From assembly GCA_964461135.1 (NCBI GenBank), contig CAYWTB010000020.1, positions 1 through 61,134 on the forward strand: a DNA stretch of 61,134 bases. The letters are read 5' to 3'. A program made the translations under genes and the position numbers. Each line of letters begins with the position of its first letter. The first letter of the stretch is position 1. The notes beneath the pieces are model-generated. The model had not been told where the DNA came from, ran no database searches, and saw only the letters and a list, made by a program, of their open reading frames with translations. Positions 43,064 to 52,443 of this stretch are shown one piece after another. Source of the DNA: RQOF01 sp964461135 (GTDB lineage Bacteria > Calditrichota > Calditrichia > RBG-13-44-9).

Positions 43064-43528
43064 TTAATTCGTTTCCCGTAATTTTCTAAAAAAATCAGAG
43101 AGAATCAGCGAACATTTATTTTCCAGAATACCCGATATCAAATTAACCCGGTGATTTAATCGTTTATCCTGTACGATATTGAATAAAGTTCCACAGGCGC
43201 CTGCTTTGGGATCTCCGGCCCCATAAACCAGGATGGGGATTCTGGATAGCACAATGGCACCCGCACACATGGTACACGGTTCCAAAGTAACATATAATGT
43301 CGTTTCCAACAAACGTCGTGAACCCAGAAAATCAGCAGCTGCGGTTATGGCCAGCATCTCCGCATGTGCGGTGGGGTCCTGCAGGGTTTCGGTCAGATTA
43401 TGTCCCCTACCTATGATTATATTTTTCTGAACGACTACCGCACCGATGGGGATTTCCCCTTTTTCGTAAGCCTTTTCCGCTTCCCGGACAGCCTGTTCCA
43501 TCCAGTACTCATGATTTACAGATAACAT
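43064..43528 (-). CDS. tadA: tRNA adenosine(34) deaminase TadA
   Basis: 154 aa. Zinc and catalytic motifs HAEMLAI (His and Glu) and PCTMCAGAI (two Cys) of the cytidine-deaminase fold are intact, with GRGHNLTETLQDPTAHAEM typical of TadA. It converts A34 to inosine in tRNA-Arg(ACG) so that one tRNA reads three codons. It is on the same strand just upstream of the tRNA-Ser gene. Confidence 0.93.
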   Translation of the reverse strand: MLSVNHEYWMEQAVREAEKAYEKGEIPIGAVVVQKNIIIGRGHNLTETLQDPTAHAEMLAITAAADFLGSRRLLETTLYVTLEPCTMCAGAIVLSRIPILVYGAGDPKAGACGTLFNIVQDKRLNHRVNLISGILENKCSLILSDFFRKLRETN

Positions 43529-43558
43529 GATCTCGTTACCTTATGATAATTTTATCCA

Positions 43559-44113
43559 TTAATAATCAACACCGGGTTGTGCCAGAATTCCCTTTTGATA
43601 GGGATGCTTAATTTCGGTCATTTCAGTGACCAAGTCTGCCATATCAATCAATTGTTTTGTGGCATTACGTCCGGTCAGAATTACTGTGAGATAGGTGGGC
43701 CTGTTTTTCACTACATCCAGAACCTCTTCCACCGCGAGTAAACCTTCCCGAATGGCTACATTTACTTCATCCAGTATCACTATGTCATAATCGTTATCCA
43801 TCTGTTCCCTGGCATACTGCAGAGCGGTTTTAGCGGCCTTTATATGATCTTCAATGGGTCGCTTGTCACCCATAATACGGACGAATCCTTTGCCCATCCG
43901 TTTTAACTCGAAATTAGGGGACAGTTTTTTATAACCTTCCAATTCTCCATACATCCAGTCACCCTTGATAAACTGAACCATCAGAACTCGCCAGTTATAG
44001 CCGATTGCACGAACCACCATGCCAAGGGCGGCAGTGGTTTTCCCTTTACCATTGCCGGTGTAAACGATGACCAGTCCTTTACGCTCCTCGCGGGGTACGG
44101 CTTTCAGGGCCAT
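43559..44113 (-). CDS. cobO: Cob(I)yrinic acid a,c-diamide adenosyltransferase (CobO/BtuR type)
   Basis: 184 aa. P-loop GNGKGKTTAALG (about 20-31), then VQFIKGDW, and IVILDEVN with a Walker-B-like Asp. The family transfers adenosyl from ATP to the cobalt of corrinoids, giving coenzyme B12. No other cobalamin genes or a cobalamin riboswitch are nearby, so it more likely serves salvage. It ends 30 bp before tadA, on the same strand. Confidence 0.92.
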   Translation of the reverse strand: MALKAVPREERKGLVIVYTGNGKGKTTAALGMVVRAIGYNWRVLMVQFIKGDWMYGELEGYKKLSPNFELKRMGKGFVRIMGDKRPIEDHIKAAKTALQYAREQMDNDYDIVILDEVNVAIREGLLAVEEVLDVVKNRPTYLTVILTGRNATKQLIDMADLVTEMTEIKHPYQKGILAQPGVDY

Positions 44114-44198
44114 GCGGCCTCCTTTTTTTGGGCTAAAATATAGCAGAGATTGGTAGAATATTAAAACGGTTTTTTATTTGATAATCAGAAGAAACGTT

Positions 44199-45974
44199 TT
44201 AGTCAGCCAGAGGAATATCCACCCGGAAAATTGTCCCTTTATCAAGTTGACTTTCCACATCAATCTGACCGCTTAACAGTGTGACCACATGTTTGATAAT
44301 GGACAGGCCCAGCCCGGAACCTTCCGGAAAAATATAGCGGGCGTTTTCAACCCGGTAGAAGCGTTCAAAGATGCGGTTCAACTGATTTGGTGGAATCCCG
44401 ATTCCAGTGTCCTCAACCTCTAAACGGATCGATTTTCCGGTACTTTTTATCCTCACCCAGATCTTCCCTCCGGCTTTATTATACTGGATTGCATTAGACA
44501 TCAGATTGGAGACCAGAGTATAGATCAAATTTTTATTCGCCGCAATATATTTTCCGGCAGAATCCCGGTCAATTTCCTTCAGTAACTTTATTTTTTTAGT
44601 TTGAGTAATGGGTATAAACTCCTCCAGCAATTCTTCCAGCAGGGGGACCAGTTCAACATTCTTTAATTCAGCGACCTGCTTTTTCTCTATACGTGACAAT
44701 TGCAATAAATCGGAAACCAGATTCTCCAGATGCCTGGTCTGATTTTTAATCTTTGTTAAAAATTTACTGCGAACCTCAGGATTATCATCCATTCCGGCAA
44801 GCAGAGTCTCAGCATATCCGCGGATAGAGGTTAAAGGCGTTTTAAATTCATGACTGACAATTGCCACAAAATCCTGGCGAATAGTTTCCAATTGCTGCAG
44901 ATGAGTAACATCCTGAATAGAAACGATAAATCCGTCGTCCTTTTCACCAGAAAATTGTAAAGGCAGAATCTGATAATCAATAAAAATGTTCCGGTAATAT
45001 TTGGTCCTCTTTTTGACAGTCTGTCTGTCGGACAAATATTTTTCAATGTCCTGGATAATGGGAGGAAAATGAATCCAGTCATAATACGGAAACTCTGCAG
45101 TAAGCTCCTTCTGTATCTGAAGGATTCGGGTGAAGTTATTGTTGTAATATAGAAGATATCCGCGATTATCGAAGGCGGCAACACCTTCATCCAGAGAGTG
45201 GAGAATATTCGTGAGTTGATCATGCCGGGTACGGAGCTCCATTTTTTGTGCTTCCAGTTTTTCACCCAGCGCATTCATTTCAGCCCGAAGCACGTCGAAC
45301 TCTTCATATTTATGAGGAGGCAGGGAAACAAAGGTTTCCTGATCTTTTTGCTGCAATACAAACTTTAATATTTTTCCCACCTGGCGGTTGAACCATCTCC
45401 AGTAAATGATGAGTGCAACCAGAGCAAGCAGAAAGAGTATAATGTTGACTTTTATGATAATCGAGCGCAGATAAGCCGTCCGGGTTTTATATTCCGGAGA
45501 AAAAACGGCAAAACGGATAAATCCCGTAATGCGGCCATTGGTGCGGAGAGGTTCACAATAATAAATCAATTTTATATCCAGGGTGGCACTGGTTCTCACA
45601 TCCAGTCCGGAACCGGTTCTTAATGCCTGTTGTACTTCCGGCCGATGCAGATGATTTTCCACATCCGGCAGTGTTAAAAGGGGAAGTTCAGAATCTGCCA
45701 GCACATCACCCTGTTTATCAATAAGTGTGGTGCGATACCCGGTTATTGTTTTAATTTCATCTGCAAAAACTTTTAATTCTTCTTTATTTTTTTCTTCCAG
45801 TGCTTTCTGATTGATAAGATGTTTAACCAGCGAGACTTTCTTACTCAGTTCTTCACGCAAATTTGACAATATAAAGGATTGAGTTTCACTCCAGATATAG
45901 GTATCCATTACAGTTAAAGCAATAACTGCTGTTATTATTCCGAAAAGAAATGTTTTACTTACAAATTTTTTCAT
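44199..45974 (-). CDS. phoR: PhoR-type sensor histidine kinase
   Basis: 591 aa from ATG 45974; a TTG two codons upstream is a weaker choice. Transmembrane helices near 8-25 and 165-185 enclose an extracytoplasmic sensor of about 140 residues. A PAS-like region (about 255-355) precedes HisKA with phospho-acceptor His375 (IVSHEFKTPLTSIRGYAETLL without the final residues), then HATPase with N box (NLMSNAIQYN) and G boxes (DTGIGIP, GSGLGLSI). It senses phosphate state through the Pst/PhoU complex and phosphorylates PhoB, encoded directly upstream. Confidence 0.94.
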   Translation of the reverse strand: MKKFVSKTFLFGIITAVIALTVMDTYIWSETQSFILSNLREELSKKVSLVKHLINQKALEEKNKEELKVFADEIKTITGYRTTLIDKQGDVLADSELPLLTLPDVENHLHRPEVQQALRTGSGLDVRTSATLDIKLIYYCEPLRTNGRITGFIRFAVFSPEYKTRTAYLRSIIIKVNIILFLLALVALIIYWRWFNRQVGKILKFVLQQKDQETFVSLPPHKYEEFDVLRAEMNALGEKLEAQKMELRTRHDQLTNILHSLDEGVAAFDNRGYLLYYNNNFTRILQIQKELTAEFPYYDWIHFPPIIQDIEKYLSDRQTVKKRTKYYRNIFIDYQILPLQFSGEKDDGFIVSIQDVTHLQQLETIRQDFVAIVSHEFKTPLTSIRGYAETLLAGMDDNPEVRSKFLTKIKNQTRHLENLVSDLLQLSRIEKKQVAELKNVELVPLLEELLEEFIPITQTKKIKLLKEIDRDSAGKYIAANKNLIYTLVSNLMSNAIQYNKAGGKIWVRIKSTGKSIRLEVEDTGIGIPPNQLNRIFERFYRVENARYIFPEGSGLGLSIIKHVVTLLSGQIDVESQLDKGTIFRVDIPLAD

Positions 45975-46047
45975 CCACAATCCCGTTAATTGTTGCAGGT
46001 AAAGGCAGGGTAATTCCCGTAAAAAACCGACGTTTTCACATATTTAT

Positions 46048-46728
46048 TCAGGATTCCAGTTTTAAGCGATAACCCGTCCCTTTCACCGTTTCGATGACAT
46101 CCGCACAGGGTCCCAGTTTGTCCCGCAGCCTCTTGATATGTACATCCACGGTACGGGTTTCACCATAATAATCCATACCCCACACAATTTCCAGCAGATC
46201 CGCCCGGCTCAATACCTGGCCCTTGACATTCACCAGAGCTTCCAAAAGTTTATATTCGGTAGGAGTAAGAGTCAGTTCTTTTTCCCGGCAGGTCACTTTA
46301 TGCATATTCAGGTAGATGGTTAAATCCCCTATCCTGGCCATATTAGACAGGGCGGGCCGGGAGCGCCGCAGCAAAGCATTGACGCGTGCTACAAATTCCC
46401 GGATACCGAATGGTTTTGTGACGTAATCATCCGCACCAATTTCAAATCCGATTATCTTATCGATTTCCTGAGAACGGGCAGTCAACATAATAATGGGAAG
46501 TTCTTTAGTGCGGGAATTTTCCCTTAAATATTTGCAGATTTCAATTCCCGATAATCCGGGCAAATTCAGGTCCAGAACCAGAAGATCGGGAGGATGAGCC
46601 ACAATGGCATCAAACGCCTTTTCCCCATTGGATTCCACTTTCACCCGGAATCCTTCCTTGTCCAGATTAAATTGTAGAATTTCTAAAATATCAGGATCGT
46701 CCTCAACCACAAATATGTTGGATTTCAC
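46048..46728 (-). CDS. phoB: PhoB-type response regulator
   Basis: 226 aa. Receiver domain with acidic pocket EDDPD, phospho-Asp in LLVLDLNLPG (about residue 53), Thr in MLTARS and Lys in DDYVTKPFG. The C-terminal winged-helix effector of the OmpR/PhoB class follows (LTPTEYKLLEALV, RTVDVHIKRLRDKL). When phosphorylated it binds Pho boxes such as those at 53477 and 54732. It lies 20 bp after phoU and 74 bp before phoR. Confidence 0.95.
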   Translation of the reverse strand: MKSNIFVVEDDPDILEILQFNLDKEGFRVKVESNGEKAFDAIVAHPPDLLVLDLNLPGLSGIEICKYLRENSRTKELPIIMLTARSQEIDKIIGFEIGADDYVTKPFGIREFVARVNALLRRSRPALSNMARIGDLTIYLNMHKVTCREKELTLTPTEYKLLEALVNVKGQVLSRADLLEIVWGMDYYGETRTVDVHIKRLRDKLGPCADVIETVKGTGYRLKLES

Positions 46729-46748
46729 TATTCACATCACCCAAATTT

Positions 46749-47405
46749 TTATCCAAGTCCATGGCGGATTATTCGTGCTTCCCGCATAAATACAACTTCC
46801 TCACCCAGGTTGGTTGCCAGATCCGCCACTCTTTCCAGGTCCCTGGCCACACCGATTAATTCAATTCCCTGGGTGATCTTATCAGTTTTCTTTTTAAGAA
46901 TAGCCGTTACATCCTGCAGCACTTTCAGATACAGACGATCCACCTCATCATCACGGCCACAGACATCCCTGGCCAATTCCGCATTCTGATTGATAAAGGC
47001 ATGGACCGAATCGTGAAGCATATTGCGGGCAATTTTTCCCATCATCGGAATGTCCTCAAGCGGTTTAAGATAAGGTTCTCCCAGCAGGCGCAGAGCGGAC
47101 TGTGCAATATTTACAGCATGGTCACCAATCCTTTCAAGATCCGTATTCATTTTTAAGGCACCGATGATGAAACGCAAATCTACCGCTACCGGCTGCTGTA
47201 ATACCAGCAGTGACAGGATCTGATCTTCTATTTTGACTTCCTGAATATCAATTTTTTCATTCAGTGCCAGAACCTCTTCCGCCAGTTTGCGGTCTTGATG
47301 TTCCAGTGCTTTTAGTGCTTTAAAAAACGCATCTTCAACTTCATTTGCCAGAAAGATCAAATCTTTTTTAATATTCTCAATCTGTTGACCTAATTTCTCT
47401 TTCAT
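46749..47405 (-). CDS. phoU: Phosphate-signalling protein PhoU
   Basis: 218 aa, two tandem PhoU three-helix repeats, each with the metal-binding signature: RFIIGALKMNTDLERIGDHA (about 78-97) and LIGVARDLERVADLATN (about 184-200). PhoU links the PstSCAB transporter to PhoR and keeps the Pho response off when phosphate is plentiful. It starts 26 bp after pstB. A second PhoU-domain protein is encoded at 56130-56807. Confidence 0.95.
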   Translation of the reverse strand: MKEKLGQQIENIKKDLIFLANEVEDAFFKALKALEHQDRKLAEEVLALNEKIDIQEVKIEDQILSLLVLQQPVAVDLRFIIGALKMNTDLERIGDHAVNIAQSALRLLGEPYLKPLEDIPMMGKIARNMLHDSVHAFINQNAELARDVCGRDDEVDRLYLKVLQDVTAILKKKTDKITQGIELIGVARDLERVADLATNLGEEVVFMREARIIRHGLG

Positions 47406-47431
47406 CTTTAATCCTTCAATAAATACTGCAA

Positions 47432-48247
47432 TTAGCCGAATCTTCCGGTAATATATTCTTCTGTCAGTGACTTTTCGGGGTTGGTAAAGAGACGTTTTGT
47501 ATCATTAAATTCCACTAATTCTCCCACCATCATGAAAGCCGTATAATCCGAAACCCGGGCGGCCTGCTGCATGTTGTGGGTTACAATCACTATGGAATAA
47601 TGGTTTTTCAGCTCCTCAATGGTTTCTTCTATTTTTCCGGTGGAAATGGGATCCAGTGCAGAAGCGGGCTCATCCATGAGAATAATATCAGGTTTATTGG
47701 CGAGAGCACGGGCAATACAAAGACGCTGCTGCTGGCCGCCAGACAGATCCAGGGCAGACTGGTTGAGACGGTCCTTCACCTCCCACCACAAATCTGCCTG
47801 ATTCAGTGCTGATTCAACCAACTCCTCCAGGGTGGTTTTATTACTGATACCATTTACTTTGGGACCAAAGGCCACATTTTCCCAAATATTCATGGGAAAC
47901 GGATTCGATTTTTGAAATACCATCCCGACCTTATTACGCAATTTTTCAAGGCGCATTCCGTCCTGATAAATATTTTGCCCTTCGATAAGTACCTGCCCAA
48001 CTACATAAGATTCCGGAATCAAATCATTCATACGGTTAAAACAACGCAGTAAGGTTGATTTCCCACAACCTGAAGGTCCGATGAATGCGGTCACTTTTTT
48101 TTCGGGAATCTGAAGATTGATATCTTTCAGGGCAGGTGTTTCCGGAGTGTAATAAAAATTCAGATTCCGAGTTTCTATTACTGTTTTTTCGTCGGTAAGA
48201 TTTTGGACTTTTTTATTGGCCAGCGCACTCTGAACATTTACAACCAT
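47432..48247 (-). CDS. pstB: Phosphate ABC transporter ATP-binding protein PstB
   Basis: 271 aa. Walker A GPSGCGKSTLLRCFNRMND, signature LSGGQQQRLCIARALA, Walker B IILMDEPASALDPIST and His in VTHNMQQAARVSDYTAFM are all intact. It powers the PstCA channel. A short N-terminal extension of about 25 residues precedes the conserved start. Located directly after pstA, with a 116 bp spacer. Confidence 0.97.
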   Translation of the reverse strand: MVVNVQSALANKKVQNLTDEKTVIETRNLNFYYTPETPALKDINLQIPEKKVTAFIGPSGCGKSTLLRCFNRMNDLIPESYVVGQVLIEGQNIYQDGMRLEKLRNKVGMVFQKSNPFPMNIWENVAFGPKVNGISNKTTLEELVESALNQADLWWEVKDRLNQSALDLSGGQQQRLCIARALANKPDIILMDEPASALDPISTGKIEETIEELKNHYSIVIVTHNMQQAARVSDYTAFMMVGELVEFNDTKRLFTNPEKSLTEEYITGRFG

Positions 48248-48363
48248 TTTCTAACCCGCAATATTATCAATAGAAAATCCTCTTAATAATGTCATTAATT
48301 CAGCCAGGATATTTAAGCCATTGGTACCGGTCAATTTAATAAATTTTTAAGATATCCGGCTAT

Positions 48364-50004
48364 CTAAAAAACTGATGTCTTATACTTTTTTCTTAACCGG
48401 TTCCGCAGATAAATGGCAACCAAATTCAAAACCACTACAATTATTATTAACAGCAGAGCGGTTGTATAAACCATCGGTTTGGCCGCCTCCACATTGGGTG
48501 ACTGAAAACCCACATCATAAATCTGAAAGCCCAGGTGCATGAATTTCCGATCCAGATGCAGGAAGGGGAAAGTTACGTCAAGCGGCAATGAGGGTGCCAG
48601 TTTAACCACACCGGTGATCATGAGGGGAGCCACCTCCCCTGCCCCGCGGCTAATGGCCAGAATTAAACCAGTAAGAATACCCGGCATGGCATTGGGAAGG
48701 ACAATCTTACGAATCATCTGCCAGCGTGTAGCACCCAGCGCAAGCGCTCCTTCCTTATTAGCCCTGGGAACAGCCAGAATGCCCTCCTCCGTAGCCACCA
48801 CCACTACCGGAAGAGTAAGAAGTGCCAGCGTCAACGAGGCCCATAAAATTCCACCTGTCCCAAAGGTGGGTTCGGGTAATTTGTCGGCATAAAATAGTTG
48901 ATCGATGGTACCTCCCACCATATAAATAAAAAATCCCAAACCAAAAATTCCAAAGACGATAGAAGGAACACCTGCCAGATTATTTACCGACAACCGTATA
49001 AGACGTATCATCTTACCCTGTTTGGCGTATTCATTAAGATACAGTGCCGCCAGGACGCCAAAGGGCACCACGGCAATTGACATGAGCAGTACCATCATTA
49101 CCGTCCCGAAAATTGCAGGGAATACACCTCCCTCCGTATTAGACTCGCGGGGCTGCGCGGAGATAAATTCCCACACTTTGGACAGGTATATTCCACTTTT
49201 CTGAGCTGCATTCAGCCGATTTGGCTGGTAAAAACGTACAATCCGGGAAAGTTGCATCTCCTCCTCTTCGCCCTCCGCCGTTCTCACTTTCAAAGACAGA
49301 TTTCTATCTTTTTGCTGCAATTTCTGGAGTTCTGCTGATAAACGTTCATAGGGTTCGCTGATTCTTTCCTGCAATTTTTCAAGATCGCTCTGTAAGCCGG
49401 CTAATTTACTTTTATCCTCCTCATTCAACGATTCCTGTTTCATTTTAAAAAGTGATATCTCTCGCTGCAGGCGGGTATACGGTGCTATAAGATTGTTTAA
49501 TTTATCCGACACCTCTTCAATTTTTCCATTCAAGACCTGGGCAGTATCATGATAGACCTGAGCTTCATGAAACATGTAAAGGGGTTCTCCGCTGATTGTT
49601 TTATCACCTGCTTTCACAGACGCGATAAAACCATAGAAATTACCATAAGTGAGTCTTTCAAATGTAGTTACATCATCCGGATACGATTCCCCGGTAATAT
49701 TCGTCGTTTTTAGCCAGATAAAATCCAGGCCATAAAGTTCACGATTTCCAATTTTTAGCTGTATTTCGTCTTCCGGTTTATCATTCAGGATTGCGGTCTG
49801 AGATGCCCAGACTTCGCCCAGGTACGATTCACCATTTTCAAGTTTCACTTCCAGCAGATCACTCGGCCAGAAGAAACCCAGTCCCTTTACCAGAATGAGG
49901 CTAATCATAAAAACAACCATTCCCAATGATAAAACCAGTCCCATACTGGTCAGCAGAATATAAGGATCGCCTTTCTGTTTAAAATGACTTATTGTTCCGG
50001 TCAT
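48364..50004 (-). CDS. pstA: Phosphate ABC permease PstA with large periplasmic insert
   Basis: 546 aa, against about 280-300 for a minimal PstA. After one N-terminal helix (about 18-42) come about 240 extra residues, including a strongly charged coiled coil (about 155-245, LAGLQSDLEKLQERISEPY). The MetI-type permease follows from about 280 with the EAA-loop GALALGATRWQMIRKIVLPNAMPG. By topology the insert is periplasmic. Large PstA proteins are known in other Gram-negatives. It begins 2 bp after pstC. Confidence 0.9.
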   Translation of the reverse strand: MTGTISHFKQKGDPYILLTSMGLVLSLGMVVFMISLILVKGLGFFWPSDLLEVKLENGESYLGEVWASQTAILNDKPEDEIQLKIGNRELYGLDFIWLKTTNITGESYPDDVTTFERLTYGNFYGFIASVKAGDKTISGEPLYMFHEAQVYHDTAQVLNGKIEEVSDKLNNLIAPYTRLQREISLFKMKQESLNEEDKSKLAGLQSDLEKLQERISEPYERLSAELQKLQQKDRNLSLKVRTAEGEEEEMQLSRIVRFYQPNRLNAAQKSGIYLSKVWEFISAQPRESNTEGGVFPAIFGTVMMVLLMSIAVVPFGVLAALYLNEYAKQGKMIRLIRLSVNNLAGVPSIVFGIFGLGFFIYMVGGTIDQLFYADKLPEPTFGTGGILWASLTLALLTLPVVVVATEEGILAVPRANKEGALALGATRWQMIRKIVLPNAMPGILTGLILAISRGAGEVAPLMITGVVKLAPSLPLDVTFPFLHLDRKFMHLGFQIYDVGFQSPNVEAAKPMVYTTALLLIIIVVVLNLVAIYLRNRLRKKYKTSVF

Positions 50005-50006
50005 AT

Positions 50007-52226
50007 CTAAAATCTCGCGTATTTTTTTCTCAACCGGTCACCAATCAGAGCTGAAAGACTATTGATCAGGAAAGTAAATATGAACAGCAGCAGGGCAGTA
50101 AGGAATAACACCCGGTAGAGCGTTCCTCCTACCGGTGCTTCCGGTATTTCCACGGCAATGCAGGCACTCATGGCCCGGAAGCCACTGAAGGGACTCATGC
50201 TCATTATGGGTGTATTTCCGGTAGCCATTAAGACAATCATGGTTTCTCCTATGGCCCGCCCCAGTCCCAGCATCACGGCAGCGAAAATCCCACCGGCGGC
50301 GGCCGGTAACACCACCCGGCGGACAGTCTGCCAACGGGATGCACCAAGTGCCATTGAAGCTGATGTTAAGGAATCCGGTACATTGCTCAATGCATCTTCC
50401 GAAATAGTGAAAATTATTGGAATTACCGCAAAACCCAGGGCAAAACCCACCACCATACTGTTCCGCTGATCATACACCATACCCATTACATTATATAGCC
50501 ATTGTTTAATATTTCCGTCAAACAGAATCATTTCCACCGAATGGGCAACAGTAATGATAAGTGCCAACGTTACCGCAATAACCGGTACGATAAAAATGAT
50601 TTCCCATCCCATGGGTACTTTGGCACGTCTTTGTTCAGGCACAGCTCGCCAGAAAACAATACTCATCAGAAAAAGGACAGGAAGAAATATTAAAAAGAGA
50701 AAAACGGTCATCAGATGTTTTTCGACAATAGGAGAAAAATACAGACCGGCCAGAAAACCAATGACAACACTGGGAAGTGCAGCCATAATTTCAACGGTCG
50801 GTTTAACGGTGCGCGCCATCCATTTGGGAGCAAACTGCGAAACATAAATAGCCGCCAGAAGAGCCAGCGGAATGGAAAAAAACATGGCATAGATGGTACC
50901 TTTAATCGTGCCAAAAATCAGGGGAATCAGGCTTAACTTGGATTCAAATTCATCTGAGCCACCGGTAGATTGCCACACAAACTCTGGTTTTGGATACCCT
51001 TCATACCACACCTTCCCGAAAAGTGTCTGCAGGGTTATTTCCGGATATTTGTTGCTTAAAATAAAAGATCCAAGACGATTGTGACTATCCACCAGAATAA
51101 TTCCGTTTGATTTGGGTGAAAAAGAACCGGTTTGTATGGGATACTCCGAGTCACGAAATTCAATTTCCGTTTTATCAGTAGTTGAATAATTCAGGTGAAT
51201 TCCCCCCCGGGCATCAATGGTCAGAAAAGTCCGGTTTCGGGGTGACGCATATACCAGGATAACAGGTGCTTTATGAGAAGCAAACTGATGAACCGGTAAA
51301 AACTTCATCTGATTGTCTGCCTGCCGCACAGGAAACCACACCTGAACGGCTCCATCAGTATCCCCGATTACTAACGCATTATCACCGATTAAAAATTGCA
51401 GGGCACTTATGGCTGCCTGGGAAACCTTCCAGTTATCTTTTAAGAATACATTATCGGGTTGAGACACATCGAACCAGAAAAGTTCGCCGTTTAATGTACC
51501 ACAAATCAATTTATCTTCATTGTAGGTAGCCGTCAGCTGCGACACCTTTTCGCGGCCAAGATTATCGGAAAGGTTGTAAAGGTATTCCTGATCCTCATCG
51601 GGATCATAAATTTTTACAAACAATCTGCCTGCATGGTCTACCCAGCTCCATCGTTTTATTCCTTCCTCAGTCTGCCGGAATAGCAGCCGTTCAATGTGAA
51701 CAGGCAGTGAATCATTCTGATTTACTGCCCCAAACTGTCCCTCCAGCTGAAAGGATGGAACAATAATTCGCCGGGATCCCTGGTACTGGGGTTGGAGACG
51801 GATTTCGCCGGTAAAAATTTTCCCTTCAGTCGATCCGACCGCAAAAATATGCTCTTCCAGCGACCCTTTACAGGCAACCAGCAGGTGCTCCTGTGGTTCC
51901 AGGGGTAATGAATCCTGCCCGATTACTTTTTGATCCGACAGCCGGATGAAACTAATGATGCCTGCATCATCCAGAACATATACGATTTCCTGATACTGGT
52001 CAATTCCGGTAAGTAAAATTTTATGGGGAGAATGATTTACATCTACTGTTTCGGTTTTTTTAACCGAGGCTGGAAAAAAGAGTGGAATACTCTGATAGAA
52101 TAAGAACAACAGGATACCCGCGATACTGACCACCACACCATAACCACCGATGCTAATCAATATTCTGGCTATCCTGTTGGCTCTGTCTGCTTTTTTTTGA
52201 AAGTAACTCTTTTCCTGATCATTCAT
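50007..52226 (-). CDS. pstC: Phosphate ABC permease PstC with periplasmic beta-propeller insert
   Basis: 739 aa, against about 310 for minimal PstC. Helix 1 (about 24-46) is followed by about 350 residues with WD40/propeller-like repeats (VYVLDDAGIISFIRLSDQ, ICGTLNGELFWFDVSQP, VIGDTDGAVQVWFPVRQ). The MetI domain (about 440-735) ends with the EAA loop ALGASRWQTVRRVVLPAAAGG. The propeller should lie in the periplasm and may contact PstS or the cell wall. A REP-like element separates it from pstS. Confidence 0.9.
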   Translation of the reverse strand: MNDQEKSYFQKKADRANRIARILISIGGYGVVVSIAGILLFLFYQSIPLFFPASVKKTETVDVNHSPHKILLTGIDQYQEIVYVLDDAGIISFIRLSDQKVIGQDSLPLEPQEHLLVACKGSLEEHIFAVGSTEGKIFTGEIRLQPQYQGSRRIIVPSFQLEGQFGAVNQNDSLPVHIERLLFRQTEEGIKRWSWVDHAGRLFVKIYDPDEDQEYLYNLSDNLGREKVSQLTATYNEDKLICGTLNGELFWFDVSQPDNVFLKDNWKVSQAAISALQFLIGDNALVIGDTDGAVQVWFPVRQADNQMKFLPVHQFASHKAPVILVYASPRNRTFLTIDARGGIHLNYSTTDKTEIEFRDSEYPIQTGSFSPKSNGIILVDSHNRLGSFILSNKYPEITLQTLFGKVWYEGYPKPEFVWQSTGGSDEFESKLSLIPLIFGTIKGTIYAMFFSIPLALLAAIYVSQFAPKWMARTVKPTVEIMAALPSVVIGFLAGLYFSPIVEKHLMTVFLFLIFLPVLFLMSIVFWRAVPEQRRAKVPMGWEIIFIVPVIAVTLALIITVAHSVEMILFDGNIKQWLYNVMGMVYDQRNSMVVGFALGFAVIPIIFTISEDALSNVPDSLTSASMALGASRWQTVRRVVLPAAAGGIFAAVMLGLGRAIGETMIVLMATGNTPIMSMSPFSGFRAMSACIAVEIPEAPVGGTLYRVLFLTALLLFIFTFLINSLSALIGDRLRKKYARF

Positions 52227-52286
52227 TCAAAATATAACCATCAAAGAGATATAAAAAGTTTGTTCAATCCGGAAAATCTATTAATC

Positions 52287-52420
52287 CTGCTTAATTCACA
52301 AATGGGGCTAATGCCCAAATATATCGGATTCTTTACTCCCCGGGCTTCAGAACGAGGCCATTGAATTTCTAAGAATATCACAACTTCGATATATTATATC
52401 GTATTTCGTGAATTAAGCAG
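52287..52420. repeat. REP/MITE-like element, copy 2
   Basis: 134 bp, the same CTGCTTAATTCA / TGAATTAAGCAG ends as the copy at 4472-4606 and matching sequence along the whole length. The GGGC-TAAT-GCCC palindrome is kept (52305-52316), but the CCCCGG hairpin is decayed. It sits in the pstS-pstC spacer, in the position where a processing hairpin would adjust relative mRNA levels. Confidence 0.8.
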
Positions 52421-52443
52421 TTTATAAGTTCCTTATTTTCACG

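Noticed and set aside
44160..44198. Terminator after phoR
   Set aside because: AAAACG/CGTTTT arms are short, the loop is long and the T-run is not positioned after the stem.
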